Source: Candidatus Altarchaeota archaeon (GTDB lineage Archaea > SpSt-1190). From it: DNA of 34,716 nt. Under the pieces are notes generated by a model. The model ran no database searches, was not told where the DNA came from, and was given only the letters and a program-made list of their open reading frames with translations. The stretch lies in the NCBI GenBank assembly GCA_018220935.1, contig JAAOXU010000016.1, positions 1 through 34,716 of the forward strand. The letters run 5' to 3'. Each line of letters opens with the position of its first letter. Within the stretch, counting starts at the first letter, position 1. Positions 25,233-33,606 of the stretch are shown here, one piece after another. The position numbers were made by a program, and so were the translations under genes.

Positions 25233-25337
25233 GTGACTGTTTGTGATGTTTTCATTTATATAATTTACTACAAATTAGTGATGACAAATACGTTCTGTGG
25301 TACTAATTTCTTTAAACTTTAACAACCAAAGTTTTCA

Positions 25338-25820
25338 ATGACTTACAAAAGGCCAAGTTGGGATGAGTATTTTATGGGTATAGTTGATGCAGTATCTACT
25401 CGTGCAACATGTGACCGTGGGAGAACTGCTGTAGTATTTGTAAAAGACAAAATAATTCTAACTACTGGATACGTGGGAAGTCCTGCTGGTACTGATCACT
25501 GTGATGATGTTGGTCACTTAATGAAATCAGTAACCCACAGCGATGGATCAGTTTCAAAACACTGTATGAGAACAAATCATGCAGAAATTAATGCCGTTGC
25601 ACTCGCAGCAAAAAAAGGTATTTCAATTGATGGTGCCTCAATGTATTGTAAGTTGGCGCCTTGTTATACGTGCGCAAAAATGTTAATTAATACTGGTGTA
25701 GTCAGGGTGGTTTGTCAAAAAAAATATCACAAAGGACAAGAGAGTGCCAAGATGTTAGAAAACGCAGGAATAAAAATTGAATTTTTAGAAGATGATGTTG
25801 AGGATTACACAAATCAGTGA
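25338..25820 (+). CDS. dCMP deaminase/ComEB-family zinc deaminase
   Basis: RPSWDEYFMGI, HAEINA, APCYTCAKMLINTGV. Confidence 0.92.
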   Translation: MTYKRPSWDEYFMGIVDAVSTRATCDRGRTAVVFVKDKIILTTGYVGSPAGTDHCDDVGHLMKSVTHSDGSVSKHCMRTNHAEINAVALAAKKGISIDGASMYCKLAPCYTCAKMLINTGVVRVVCQKKYHKGQESAKMLENAGIKIEFLEDDVEDYTNQ

Positions 25821-25824
25821 TAAT

Positions 25825-26358
25825 ATGAAAGTTTACTCTATACATTGTTGGGAAGGGAGCCCCAAAGGGTACTGGCAGCCGTGGCTAAAAAAAGAGCTTG
25901 AGGCTAAGGGTTTTGAAATCGTGATTCCAGTCATGCCAAACACTGCAAATCCCAAGTTCAATGAGTGGCTTTCTCATATGCAAAAAGTTGTTACAAAATC
26001 AGATGGCGTTTATTTTGTTGGTCACAGTTTGGGTTGCATTACCATTATGCGGTTTCTTGAAACGCTTCCTAAAGGGATAAAGGCTAAAACTGTAGTGATG
26101 GTTGCAGGATTTTCTGATGATCTTGGATACCAAAAAATAAGTTCATTTTTCCAGACCGAATTAGATTGGGAAAAAATCAAAAATTCTTGTGAAAACTTTG
26201 TGGCTATTTTTTCAGACGACGATCCACACGTCCCACTAAAACATGCTGATATCTTTATGGAAAAACTTGGTGCAAAAATAATAATCAAAAAGGGAAGAAA
26301 ACATTTTGGTGAAAACACCATGCCTGAAGTTTTAGACGAAATTTCAAAAACTACTTAA
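25825..26358 (+). CDS. RBBP9/YdeN-like alpha/beta hydrolase
   Basis: HCWEGSPKGYWQPWLKKEL, VGHSLGCITIMRFL nucleophile elbow, FSDDDPHVPLKHA; ATG at 25825 preferred. Confidence 0.85.
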   Translation: MKVYSIHCWEGSPKGYWQPWLKKELEAKGFEIVIPVMPNTANPKFNEWLSHMQKVVTKSDGVYFVGHSLGCITIMRFLETLPKGIKAKTVVMVAGFSDDLGYQKISSFFQTELDWEKIKNSCENFVAIFSDDDPHVPLKHADIFMEKLGAKIIIKKGRKHFGENTMPEVLDEISKTT

Positions 26359-26379
26359 ACCCTGAGCCTTTTTCAAGCG

Positions 26380-26715
26380 GTGGGGATGTTAAACACAAAT
26401 AAGGATGAAACTCAGATTCCTCTGAGCTATACTGCTTGGAGGGACCAATTAGACCGTGATATTCCAGATACTGAAAGCGTTAAAGACCACGTTTTTTTCC
26501 AAGTTAGTGAATTTGAAAAGCGTTACCAAAAGAATCACGGTAATGAGCTTGTTGAGCGTGTTTATTCTAATGACAAGAGTGAACTCTTAAGGAAACTAAC
26601 TAAACAAACATACACGGATCTAAGAGATATAACCCCAATTATGATTATGCTACAACATCTGGCCTATCATGAGTTTCAGAAAACTAAAGATTTTGAAGCT
26701 AACAAAAAATATTAA
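26380..26715 (+). CDS. Hypothetical protein
   Basis: 111 aa ORF, no family recognised. Confidence 0.5.
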   Translation: MGMLNTNKDETQIPLSYTAWRDQLDRDIPDTESVKDHVFFQVSEFEKRYQKNHGNELVERVYSNDKSELLRKLTKQTYTDLRDITPIMIMLQHLAYHEFQKTKDFEANKKY

Positions 26716-26725
26716 TTCTTAAAAA

Positions 26726-27577
26726 CTAAAATTCTAAATTCGGCAGTATTGCGCCGCAGAGAACCAGAAATCCACCCGCAATTGCTCCAAATCCAAGAAC
26801 TTCACCAAAAACAACCCACCCAAATAACGAGCCAAATATGGCTTCAAGGGGTATTATCATGCTACCTAATTGGGCTTCAATTCTTCTAAAGCCATACGCA
26901 ACCAAAAACAAGGTTAAAATTTGCGAGAACGCATAGATTATTATTATGGCAAGAGGAAATGACCAACTAATTTTGGGTATTGATTCGCCAAGTAATGACA
27001 TTCCAATTATTGACACAAAAACTGCAACCGTGCTTGAAATTAAGGTGATTTGTGGAATACTGTAACTTCCTGAAACTTTCTTTGTAAATACATTCCATGA
27101 GCCTATGGCAAGCCCCGCAATTACTGGATAAATTAAGTCTAGTGATTTGGTGACATCAAACGAATAAATCATCCAGAGTCCAAGAACTGAGAGGGTGACT
27201 GAAATAAGTTTTTTAGAGTTTAATTTCTCACCAAATAGAATCCCTCCCCAAAAATAACCCGCCAAAATTGATGCTGCAATTGAAATAAAATAAACGGGTC
27301 CGATGCCAAGTTTTAGAAAACTAACAAATATGAAAATCATGATGGTTGAATCAAATAAAGCCCAGATAGCAAACCATTTCAAGTCTTTTTTGATTGATTG
27401 CCACCCAACTTTAAACCAAATAACAAATCCAAATATACACATAATTATTAAATTTCTAATTAAGTTCTGAGAAAAAACTCCGTATTCAGTCCCAATCCAT
27501 CTTGCATAAACTCCCATTGATCCATAAATTAATGTTGCAAGAAACACTGAAAAAACACCTTGTTGTTTCTCATCCAC
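26726..27577 (-). CDS. EamA/DMT-family transporter
   Basis: About ten TM helices in two repeats, ending PLEAIFGSLFGWVVFGEVLGFGAIAGGFLVLCGAIL. Confidence 0.88.
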   Translation of the reverse strand: MDEKQQGVFSVFLATLIYGSMGVYARWIGTEYGVFSQNLIRNLIIMCIFGFVIWFKVGWQSIKKDLKWFAIWALFDSTIMIFIFVSFLKLGIGPVYFISIAASILAGYFWGGILFGEKLNSKKLISVTLSVLGLWMIYSFDVTKSLDLIYPVIAGLAIGSWNVFTKKVSGSYSIPQITLISSTVAVFVSIIGMSLLGESIPKISWSFPLAIIIIYAFSQILTLFLVAYGFRRIEAQLGSMIIPLEAIFGSLFGWVVFGEVLGFGAIAGGFLVLCGAILPNLEF

Positions 27578-27628
27578 TTGACAACTAAAACCTTTATACT
27601 AAAAATACTATCCTTGTCTTCCAAACTA

Positions 27629-28273
27629 TCAAATATATGTTGTTCTTGCGAGAACAAGTAGCCAATTCACATCCTGATCTTTACTATCTTGAATTTTAGA
27701 CTTTATAATTTCAAATCCATTTGACTTTAATGTATTCTCTACGTATTGTGGGCTATATTGAAAAAAATACCGCGACCCACCATATGTATTCTTTTCTTGA
27801 ATAAATTCTTTAGATCTAGTCTGAACATCTAAACTCAAAATACCGTTTCTTTTCAGTACTCTATATGCTTCCTTTACTGCTTTTTCAAAATCTGGTTTAT
27901 CTAAGTGATGAAACACACCAACACTAAAAATTCCATCAAAAAAGTTATTTGAGTACTTAAGATTTGTTACACTCATTTTCTGTATATTTGCTTCTGGTGC
28001 CCTTTCTTTTGCGATTTTTACCATACTTTCTGCAAGATCTATTCCGTAAACTTCACGTATGCCTTTTTTTGTAAATGTTTTCAAATCTCTTCCTGGGCCA
28101 CACCCACTATCAAGAACTCGTTCATTACTAGGTAAATTATGCAAAAAAGCTTCAATTTTATCTTGCCAAAATTGTGGTTCGTCGTTACCCCAAACTTTAT
28201 CATATTCGCCACTTTTTGAATTGTACGTTTCAACAGTTTTTTTGTTTAAATTCACGGATTTAGAAAAGCTCAA
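27629..28273 (-). CDS. Class I SAM-dependent methyltransferase
   Basis: VLDSGCGPGRDLKTF, YGIDLAESMVKIAKERAPEA, GIFSVGVFHHLDKPDFEKAVKEAYRVLKRNGIL. Confidence 0.9.
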   Translation of the reverse strand: MSFSKSVNLNKKTVETYNSKSGEYDKVWGNDEPQFWQDKIEAFLHNLPSNERVLDSGCGPGRDLKTFTKKGIREVYGIDLAESMVKIAKERAPEANIQKMSVTNLKYSNNFFDGIFSVGVFHHLDKPDFEKAVKEAYRVLKRNGILSLDVQTRSKEFIQEKNTYGGSRYFFQYSPQYVENTLKSNGFEIIKSKIQDSKDQDVNWLLVLARTTYI

Positions 28274-28310
28274 CCATTAAAAATCCAATAGGCTCAATAA
28301 TAATTATCGT

Positions 28311-28394
28311 GCCGGGATGGCGGAGTCTGGAAAACGCGTCAGACTCAAAATCTGATCCTTAGTAGGTACGCAGGTTCAAATCCTGCTCCCGGCA
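28311..28394 (+). tRNA. tRNA-Leu(CAA)
   Basis: Acceptor GCCGGGA/TCCCGGC; anticodon arm TCAGA-CTCAAAA-TCTGA; long variable arm; T-arm GCAGGTTCAAATCCTGC. Confidence 0.95.
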
Positions 28395-28398
28395 CTCA

Positions 28399-28438
28399 CA
28401 AACTTTTATCCCGTTTCGACGGGATGAAAAAAAGTTTG
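28399..28438 (+). terminator. Large hairpin immediately 3' of tRNA-Leu
   Basis: CAAACTTTT (28399-28407)/AAAAGTTTG (28430-28438) enclosing ATCCCGT-TTCG-ACGGGAT (28408-28425). Confidence 0.55.
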
Positions 28439-28520
28439 ATCAAAACACATTGTCTTCGCTCCGCTCGATAGAACAAACTAATTACTAAAGGTATAAATTC
28501 TAAGAAGACAAAACATCTCA

Positions 28521-28859
28521 ATGATAGACTTTCTATTAATTGCAGTACTTGGGGCATTATTTGGTGTGCATTTTAGTTTTCATTACCTAATAATTGCTGC
28601 TGCTGGTTTACTTGTTGGCTTCTTTTTTGGGGGTTTGATGTTTTTCTTAAAAATTTTACCAGTACTCTTCATTTCATTTATTGTACCTTTAGTTTATGCT
28701 ATCTCTTCAGCTAATTCACTAAATTTTATGGGAATTGCAATTACTGCTGCGGCATTAACTGTTGGCTACAGTGCTGGGGCTGCTCTAGCGGTTGTAGTAC
28801 TTCCGTTTAGAATAGCTGGAAAAATTATGGGATTTTTCTGGAAGATAATTAAACACTAG
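28521..28859 (+). CDS. Small hydrophobic membrane protein
   Basis: 112 aa, several predicted TM segments, no family recognised. Confidence 0.6.
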   Translation: MIDFLLIAVLGALFGVHFSFHYLIIAAAGLLVGFFFGGLMFFLKILPVLFISFIVPLVYAISSANSLNFMGIAITAAALTVGYSAGAALAVVVLPFRIAGKIMGFFWKIIKH

Positions 28860-28912
28860 GTGAAGTAAGTGCATAAAATTTTGGGTAAAAGAAAACTCCG
28901 CACATTTTATTT

Positions 28913-28966
28913 TTGACCTTTAGAGTCCTTCTTTTATCAACTCAAAAGAAGTCTTTCACCGGTCAA
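28913..28966. ncRNA. Candidate structured RNA with H/ACA-like geometry (strand uncertain)
   Basis: TTGACC - 9 nt - CTTCTTTT - 8-nt loop - AAAAGAAG - 9 nt - GGTCAA, both stems perfect. Confidence 0.35.
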
Positions 28967-29017
28967 ATACGTAACCATATTCTTCCTTTCTAAAAAACGT
29001 CTTACCAACCAATTTAG

Positions 29018-29091
29018 TGGGTCTAGAGGGATTTGAACCCTCGACTACTGGGTTAAAAGCCCAGCGCTCTACCAAGCTAAGCTATAGACCC
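29018..29091 (-). tRNA. tRNA-Lys(TTT)
   Basis: Reverse complement: acceptor GGGTCTA/TAGACCC; anticodon arm CTGGG-CTTTTAA-CCCAG; T-arm GAGGGTTCAAATCCCTC. Confidence 0.95.
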
Positions 29092-29160
29092 CACTTTGTG
29101 GAGCAAGTACTAAAGACTTGTCGCAGTGATAATTGGCTGCTTTTGTTTTATAACCTTTTC

Positions 29161-29217
29161 ATTTTCCCCTGACTGCGGGGGATTTTCCTGTCATACGGGA
29201 TTTTCCTGCTATGTGAG
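29161..29217. repeat. Three degenerate tandem hairpin units ATTTTCC(CC)TG...GGG
   Basis: ATTTTCCCCTGACTGCGGGGG / ATTTTCCTGTCATACGGG / ATTTTCCTGCTATGTGAG. Confidence 0.6.
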
Positions 29218-29271
29218 ATTGCTGTAATTAACTATGCTAATTTTTTATAAACACTGCTCGTTAACTAAAGC

Positions 29272-30018
29272 ATGGCCAGTAAGAAAGGGTCGAGCTTTTT
29301 GGACGGCGCGGCTGGATTGCTTGGAAGAACCGAGATAATCGCAGCCCTACTGGTTGTTAACTTGGTCTTGAACGGACTTGTGTTGACTGAATTGCAAGCA
29401 TTCTCCCCTGGAGATGCAGCAGCAGAAGCACAACCACAGGCTCAAGCACAACCACAGGCACAGCCACAAGCGCAACCACAACCAACGACTGCAGTATCTG
29501 CAGACGATGATCCAGTTAAGGGCGACGAGAATGCACCTATAACTATAATTGAGTTTAGTGATTTTGAATGCCCATACTGTGGAAGATTTTACACAGAGAC
29601 TTTGCCTCAATTAGAAGCAAACTACATTAACACTGGAAAAGTCAAGTTGGTATATAGGGACTTTCCGCTAGGCTTCCACGCATCTGCAAAACCAGCAGCT
29701 ATGGCAGCTGAATGCGCAGATGACCAGAACAAATTCTGGGAGTATCACGATATGCTCTTTGAGAATATGAACGACTGGAAATCGAGGGGAAGTGACGCGT
29801 TTAAAGACTATGCCAGTGAGCTCGGTCTAAACACCGCAACATTCAATAGTTGTATTGATGCAAACACCCATAGTGGTGAAGTTGACAAAGATACAGCTGA
29901 TGGAGCAGCAGCAGGAGTATCTGGAACACCGGCTTTCTTCATTAATGGAGTAAGAATAGTTGGTGCTCAACCTTATGCAGTATTCCAACAAGCTATTGAA
30001 TCAATACTCGCCGGGTAA
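29272..30018 (+). CDS. DsbA-like membrane-anchored thiol oxidoreductase
   Basis: N-terminal TM, (A)QPQ-rich linker, EFSDFECPYCGRFYTETLPQL with CPYC, GVSGTPAFFINGVRIVGAQPY. Confidence 0.92.
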   Translation: MASKKGSSFLDGAAGLLGRTEIIAALLVVNLVLNGLVLTELQAFSPGDAAAEAQPQAQAQPQAQPQAQPQPTTAVSADDDPVKGDENAPITIIEFSDFECPYCGRFYTETLPQLEANYINTGKVKLVYRDFPLGFHASAKPAAMAAECADDQNKFWEYHDMLFENMNDWKSRGSDAFKDYASELGLNTATFNSCIDANTHSGEVDKDTADGAAAGVSGTPAFFINGVRIVGAQPYAVFQQAIESILAG

Positions 30019-30031
30019 AACCGGTTTTTTT
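30011..30031 (+). terminator. Terminator-like CCGG-GTAAAA-CCGG-T7
   Basis: Short GC stem followed by seven T at the end of the DsbA-like gene. Confidence 0.5.
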
Positions 30032-30201
30032 ATTTCTTTTATTTTTGGGACTATAATTACATAGGTTGTGCAGTCTTAGGACTTACTTTTGACGAGAAAA
30101 AACCAAAGGGAAGCACCTATCGTGATTTAGAAGAAAATACGGTCTTGTGAATTGATAGATTGGTCTTAAACTCGAGTTTAATGGCCCTTTTAAACCAAGC
30201 C

Positions 30202-30210
30202 TTTATAAAT
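30202..30210 (+). promoter_or_regulatory. TATA box of RNA polymerase operon
   Basis: TTTATAAAT preceded by AAGCC, upstream of rpoB2 start 30305. Confidence 0.55.
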
Positions 30211-30304
30211 CACGAAATTGCACAAAAATAGTGCAGCTCACACACCCCGATATTAGTATTATTTATGGCTTTCGCGTTCGAAAACTGAAACTAGGTGTAA
30301 ATTT

Positions 30305-31813
30305 ATGAAAGATAGAATAACTCCCTTGGCTAAAGCGTTCTTTGAAGAGTATGGCGTTTCAAGACACCATATAGATTCTTTTAACATTTTCTTGCATGAA
30401 GGAATGCAAAGAGTCATTAAGGAAGTAGAGGCTATGGAACCTTTGATTGTTCCACAAGGTTTTGATACTTATAGATTGGTCTTTGGAAAACTTCGGATAT
30501 TACATCCTGTAGTAAGAGAAGCTGATGGTTCATCTAGTCTTTTATACCCAATGGAAGCTCGGATTAGAAATCTCACTTATTCTGCACCGATTCAATTAGA
30601 AGTTATTCCTGAACGAGATGGTGTTATAGGTGAACCTGTTTGGGCTGACGTTGGTGAGATCCCAATCATGGTAAAAAGTGATAAATGTCTTCTTAGTGGA
30701 CTAAGCCACGAGGAATTAGTTGAAGTTGGAGAAGATCCATATGACCCTGGTGGTTATTTTATTATTAGCGGAACTGAAAGGGTGCTCATGAGTATTGAGG
30801 ACTTAGTTCCAAATGTACCACTACTTGAAATTCCAAGATCTGGAACGGCTGAAGAGATTGCACGTCTTTTTAGTGAAGTACCTGGTTTTAGGATTCCACA
30901 TCTTTTTGAGAGAAGAAGTGATGGTATAATTTATGTTTCTTGGGCTCGAGTACCAAAAGTACCTCTGGCAATTGTACTAAAAGCACTTGGATTAAAAACC
31001 GACCAAGATATTGTTCAACACATTTCAGAGGATCCTAGATTTGTAGAAGACATTATGGTAAATATTGAAACTTTAGAAGAAGAAGTTGATACTCAAGATG
31101 ATGCACTAGATCACATTGGTAAAAAACTAAAAATTGGTCAAGGTTCTGAATACAGAATTGAGCGAAGTGCGTACTTGATGGATAATTATTTATTACCTCA
31201 TATTGGTAAGGGCAAAAAACACAGAACTGAAAAAGCGTTGTTTGTAGGTTCAGTTGCTGAAAGACTAATGAAGTTCCATAAGGGTGAATTACCAGCTGAT
31301 GATAAAGATCATTATGGAAATAAACGTCTAAAACTTGCAGGAGAACTAATGGAGCAGCTCTTTAGGGCGGCTTTCAAGACTCTAGCAAACGACATGAAAT
31401 ACAGCTTTGAACGAATTGTAAAACGAGGACGTGAACCTAGCTCAGTAACTATCATAAGAAGTCAATTGCTAACTAGCAGAATTAGTAGTGCAATGGCAAC
31501 TGGTTATTGGATTGGTGGGAGAAGTGGAGTGGCTCAGCATCTACAGAGATTAAATTTCTTTGATACTATGAGTCACTTGCGAAGAGTTATGAGTCCACTA
31601 GCTAGTGGACAACCACACTTTGAGGCTAGGGAATTACATCCTACTCACTGGGGTAAACTCTGTGTTGCTGAAACACCAGAAGGATCAAACATTGGTTTAA
31701 GAAAAAACTTAGCGCTCTTTGCTAAGTTAAGTTACAACACAAATCCAGATAGTGTTGGTAAACATCTAAAAAAGGTATTGGAGGAGACAAGTAGTGGTAG
31801 ACGTAATGCTTAA
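30305..31813 (+). CDS. rpoB2: DNA-directed RNA polymerase subunit B''
   Basis: GGYFIISGTERVLMSIEDLVPN, LYPMEARIRNLTYSAPI, RELHPTHWGKLCVAETPEGSNIGLRKNLALFA. Confidence 0.96.
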   Translation: MKDRITPLAKAFFEEYGVSRHHIDSFNIFLHEGMQRVIKEVEAMEPLIVPQGFDTYRLVFGKLRILHPVVREADGSSSLLYPMEARIRNLTYSAPIQLEVIPERDGVIGEPVWADVGEIPIMVKSDKCLLSGLSHEELVEVGEDPYDPGGYFIISGTERVLMSIEDLVPNVPLLEIPRSGTAEEIARLFSEVPGFRIPHLFERRSDGIIYVSWARVPKVPLAIVLKALGLKTDQDIVQHISEDPRFVEDIMVNIETLEEEVDTQDDALDHIGKKLKIGQGSEYRIERSAYLMDNYLLPHIGKGKKHRTEKALFVGSVAERLMKFHKGELPADDKDHYGNKRLKLAGELMEQLFRAAFKTLANDMKYSFERIVKRGREPSSVTIIRSQLLTSRISSAMATGYWIGGRSGVAQHLQRLNFFDTMSHLRRVMSPLASGQPHFEARELHPTHWGKLCVAETPEGSNIGLRKNLALFAKLSYNTNPDSVGKHLKKVLEETSSGRRNA

Positions 31814-33602
31814 TGGTATTGTAATTAGTAGAGTTGGCGAAAAGCAGGCCGACAAAATTACAAAGAAGATGGTAGACTTAAGACGAAAAGGTAAAATTCA
31901 TCCTGAAGTTACGATTGCTAATATTAAAGAGCGGGGAGAAATCCGAATTGATACTAAAGAGGGACGAGTATTAAGACCTTTAATTGTTGTCAAGCGAGGG
32001 GAGTCCACACTAAAAGATGAGGACATCAATAAACTCGAGACTGGAAAGCTCGTTTGGAAAGATTTAGTTAAGGCAGCAAAGATTGAATTTTTAGATGCTG
32101 AAGAAGAAGAAGGTGTATTAATTGCTGCAACTGAAAAGGATATTACTGAAAATACAACTCACCTTGAAATTCACCCAATAACTTTACTAGGTGTTCCAGG
32201 ATCTTTAATTCCATACGCTAATTATTCAAGAGGTGACCGTGTAAATTACGGTACTAGTAAAGGTGTAAAACAGGGAGTGGGTGTTTATTCACTAAATTAT
32301 CCTATTAGATTTGACACTTTTACAAATGTATTACATTATCCACAAGCACCAATTGTTCAAACTAAATTACACGATGTTCTTCATTTTAATCATCACCCAG
32401 CAGGTCAAAATTTTGTGGTGGCACTTATGACTTGGGAAGGGTATAATATGGAAGACGCCATAATTTTCAATAAATCAAGTCTTGAGAGGGGACTTGCTAG
32501 AAGTACTTACTTTAGGCCATATCTAACTGTTGAGAACCGGTATCCTGGAGGTCAAGAAGACCGAATTGAATTACCTGGGAGTGACGTTACTGGATTTAGT
32601 GAAGATAATGATTATACTAGTTTAGATGAAGATGGTATTGTTCATCCAGAAACTTGGGCAACAGGAGACTCAGTCTTAGTAGGAAAAACTTCACCTCCTA
32701 GATTTTTGGGGGCTATGAGTATTTTTAGAATGGGTGTTGAGTCAAGAAGAGATACAAGTGAAAGAGTTAGACACGATGAAAGAGGTTGGGTTGATTCGAT
32801 TGTAGTCTCAGAAAATATTGATGGTAGAAAATTAGTTAATGTAAAGGTTCGAGAAGACAGAAAATCTGAGATTGGAGATAAATTCTCAAGTCGTCACGGA
32901 CAAAAAGGTGTAGTTGGTTTAGTTGTACCGCAAGAAGATATGCCCTTTACTGAGAGTGGTGTAATCCCTGATATGATTACAGACCCACACGGAATCCCCA
33001 GTCGTATGACATTTAACCAATTAATTGAAGTATTAGCAGGTAAAGCTGGATCCTCAAACGGACAACTAATGGATGGAACTCCATTTGAGGGTGATCCTGT
33101 AGAAGAATCAAAGAAGATTCTAGAAAAGAATGGCTTTAGTTCAAGTGGTAAGGAAAAAATGTATGATGGTAAAACTGGTAAAATTTATGAAGTTGAAATC
33201 TTTACTGGTGTAATTTATTATCACAAAGTTAGGCACATGGTAGCAAACAAAATTCACGCCAGAGCAAGAGGTCCAGTTCAGATGTTAACTCGCCAACCTA
33301 CTGAAGGTAGGAGTAAACTCGGGGGTCTAAGAATGGGTGAAATGGAAAAAGATGCTCTAGTAGCTCACGGTGCTTCACTTTTGCTTCATGAAAGATTTGG
33401 TTCAGATAAAACCAAAGTGCCTGTGTGTTTAAAGTGTGGATTAACTGCAACTCATGACTTTGCTAAGGATCGATCATATTGTCCTGCATGTAGCAATGAA
33501 GAAGTTGAGTGGGTTGAGGTCAGTTATGCTTTCCACATCTTGCTTCAGGAATTAATATCTTTAGGAATCTATCCTAAAATTACATTAAGAGATAAAGGGT
33601 GA
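31794..33602 (+). CDS. rpoB1: DNA-directed RNA polymerase subunit B'
   Basis: ALMTWEGYNMEDAIIFNKSS, GDKFSSRHGQKGVVGLVVPQEDMPFTESGVIPDMITDPHGIPSRMT, C-terminal Zn CLKCG..CPAC. GTG 31794 or ATG 31806 start. Confidence 0.96.
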   Translation: MVDVMLNGIVISRVGEKQADKITKKMVDLRRKGKIHPEVTIANIKERGEIRIDTKEGRVLRPLIVVKRGESTLKDEDINKLETGKLVWKDLVKAAKIEFLDAEEEEGVLIAATEKDITENTTHLEIHPITLLGVPGSLIPYANYSRGDRVNYGTSKGVKQGVGVYSLNYPIRFDTFTNVLHYPQAPIVQTKLHDVLHFNHHPAGQNFVVALMTWEGYNMEDAIIFNKSSLERGLARSTYFRPYLTVENRYPGGQEDRIELPGSDVTGFSEDNDYTSLDEDGIVHPETWATGDSVLVGKTSPPRFLGAMSIFRMGVESRRDTSERVRHDERGWVDSIVVSENIDGRKLVNVKVREDRKSEIGDKFSSRHGQKGVVGLVVPQEDMPFTESGVIPDMITDPHGIPSRMTFNQLIEVLAGKAGSSNGQLMDGTPFEGDPVEESKKILEKNGFSSSGKEKMYDGKTGKIYEVEIFTGVIYYHKVRHMVANKIHARARGPVQMLTRQPTEGRSKLGGLRMGEMEKDALVAHGASLLLHERFGSDKTKVPVCLKCGLTATHDFAKDRSYCPACSNEEVEWVEVSYAFHILLQELISLGIYPKITLRDKG

Positions 33603-33606
33603 AAAA

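Noticed and set aside
29347-29610. Minus-strand Trp/Leu/Cys-rich 87-aa ORF
   Set aside because: Shadow of the AQPQ repeat of the DsbA-like gene; low-complexity artefact.
30047-30150. Open frame ..WDYNYIGCAVLGLTFDEKKPKGSTYRDLEENTVL* upstream of rpoB2, considered as an rpoH remnant
   Set aside because: No suitable start codon and no convincing RpoH motif; probably chance or decayed sequence.
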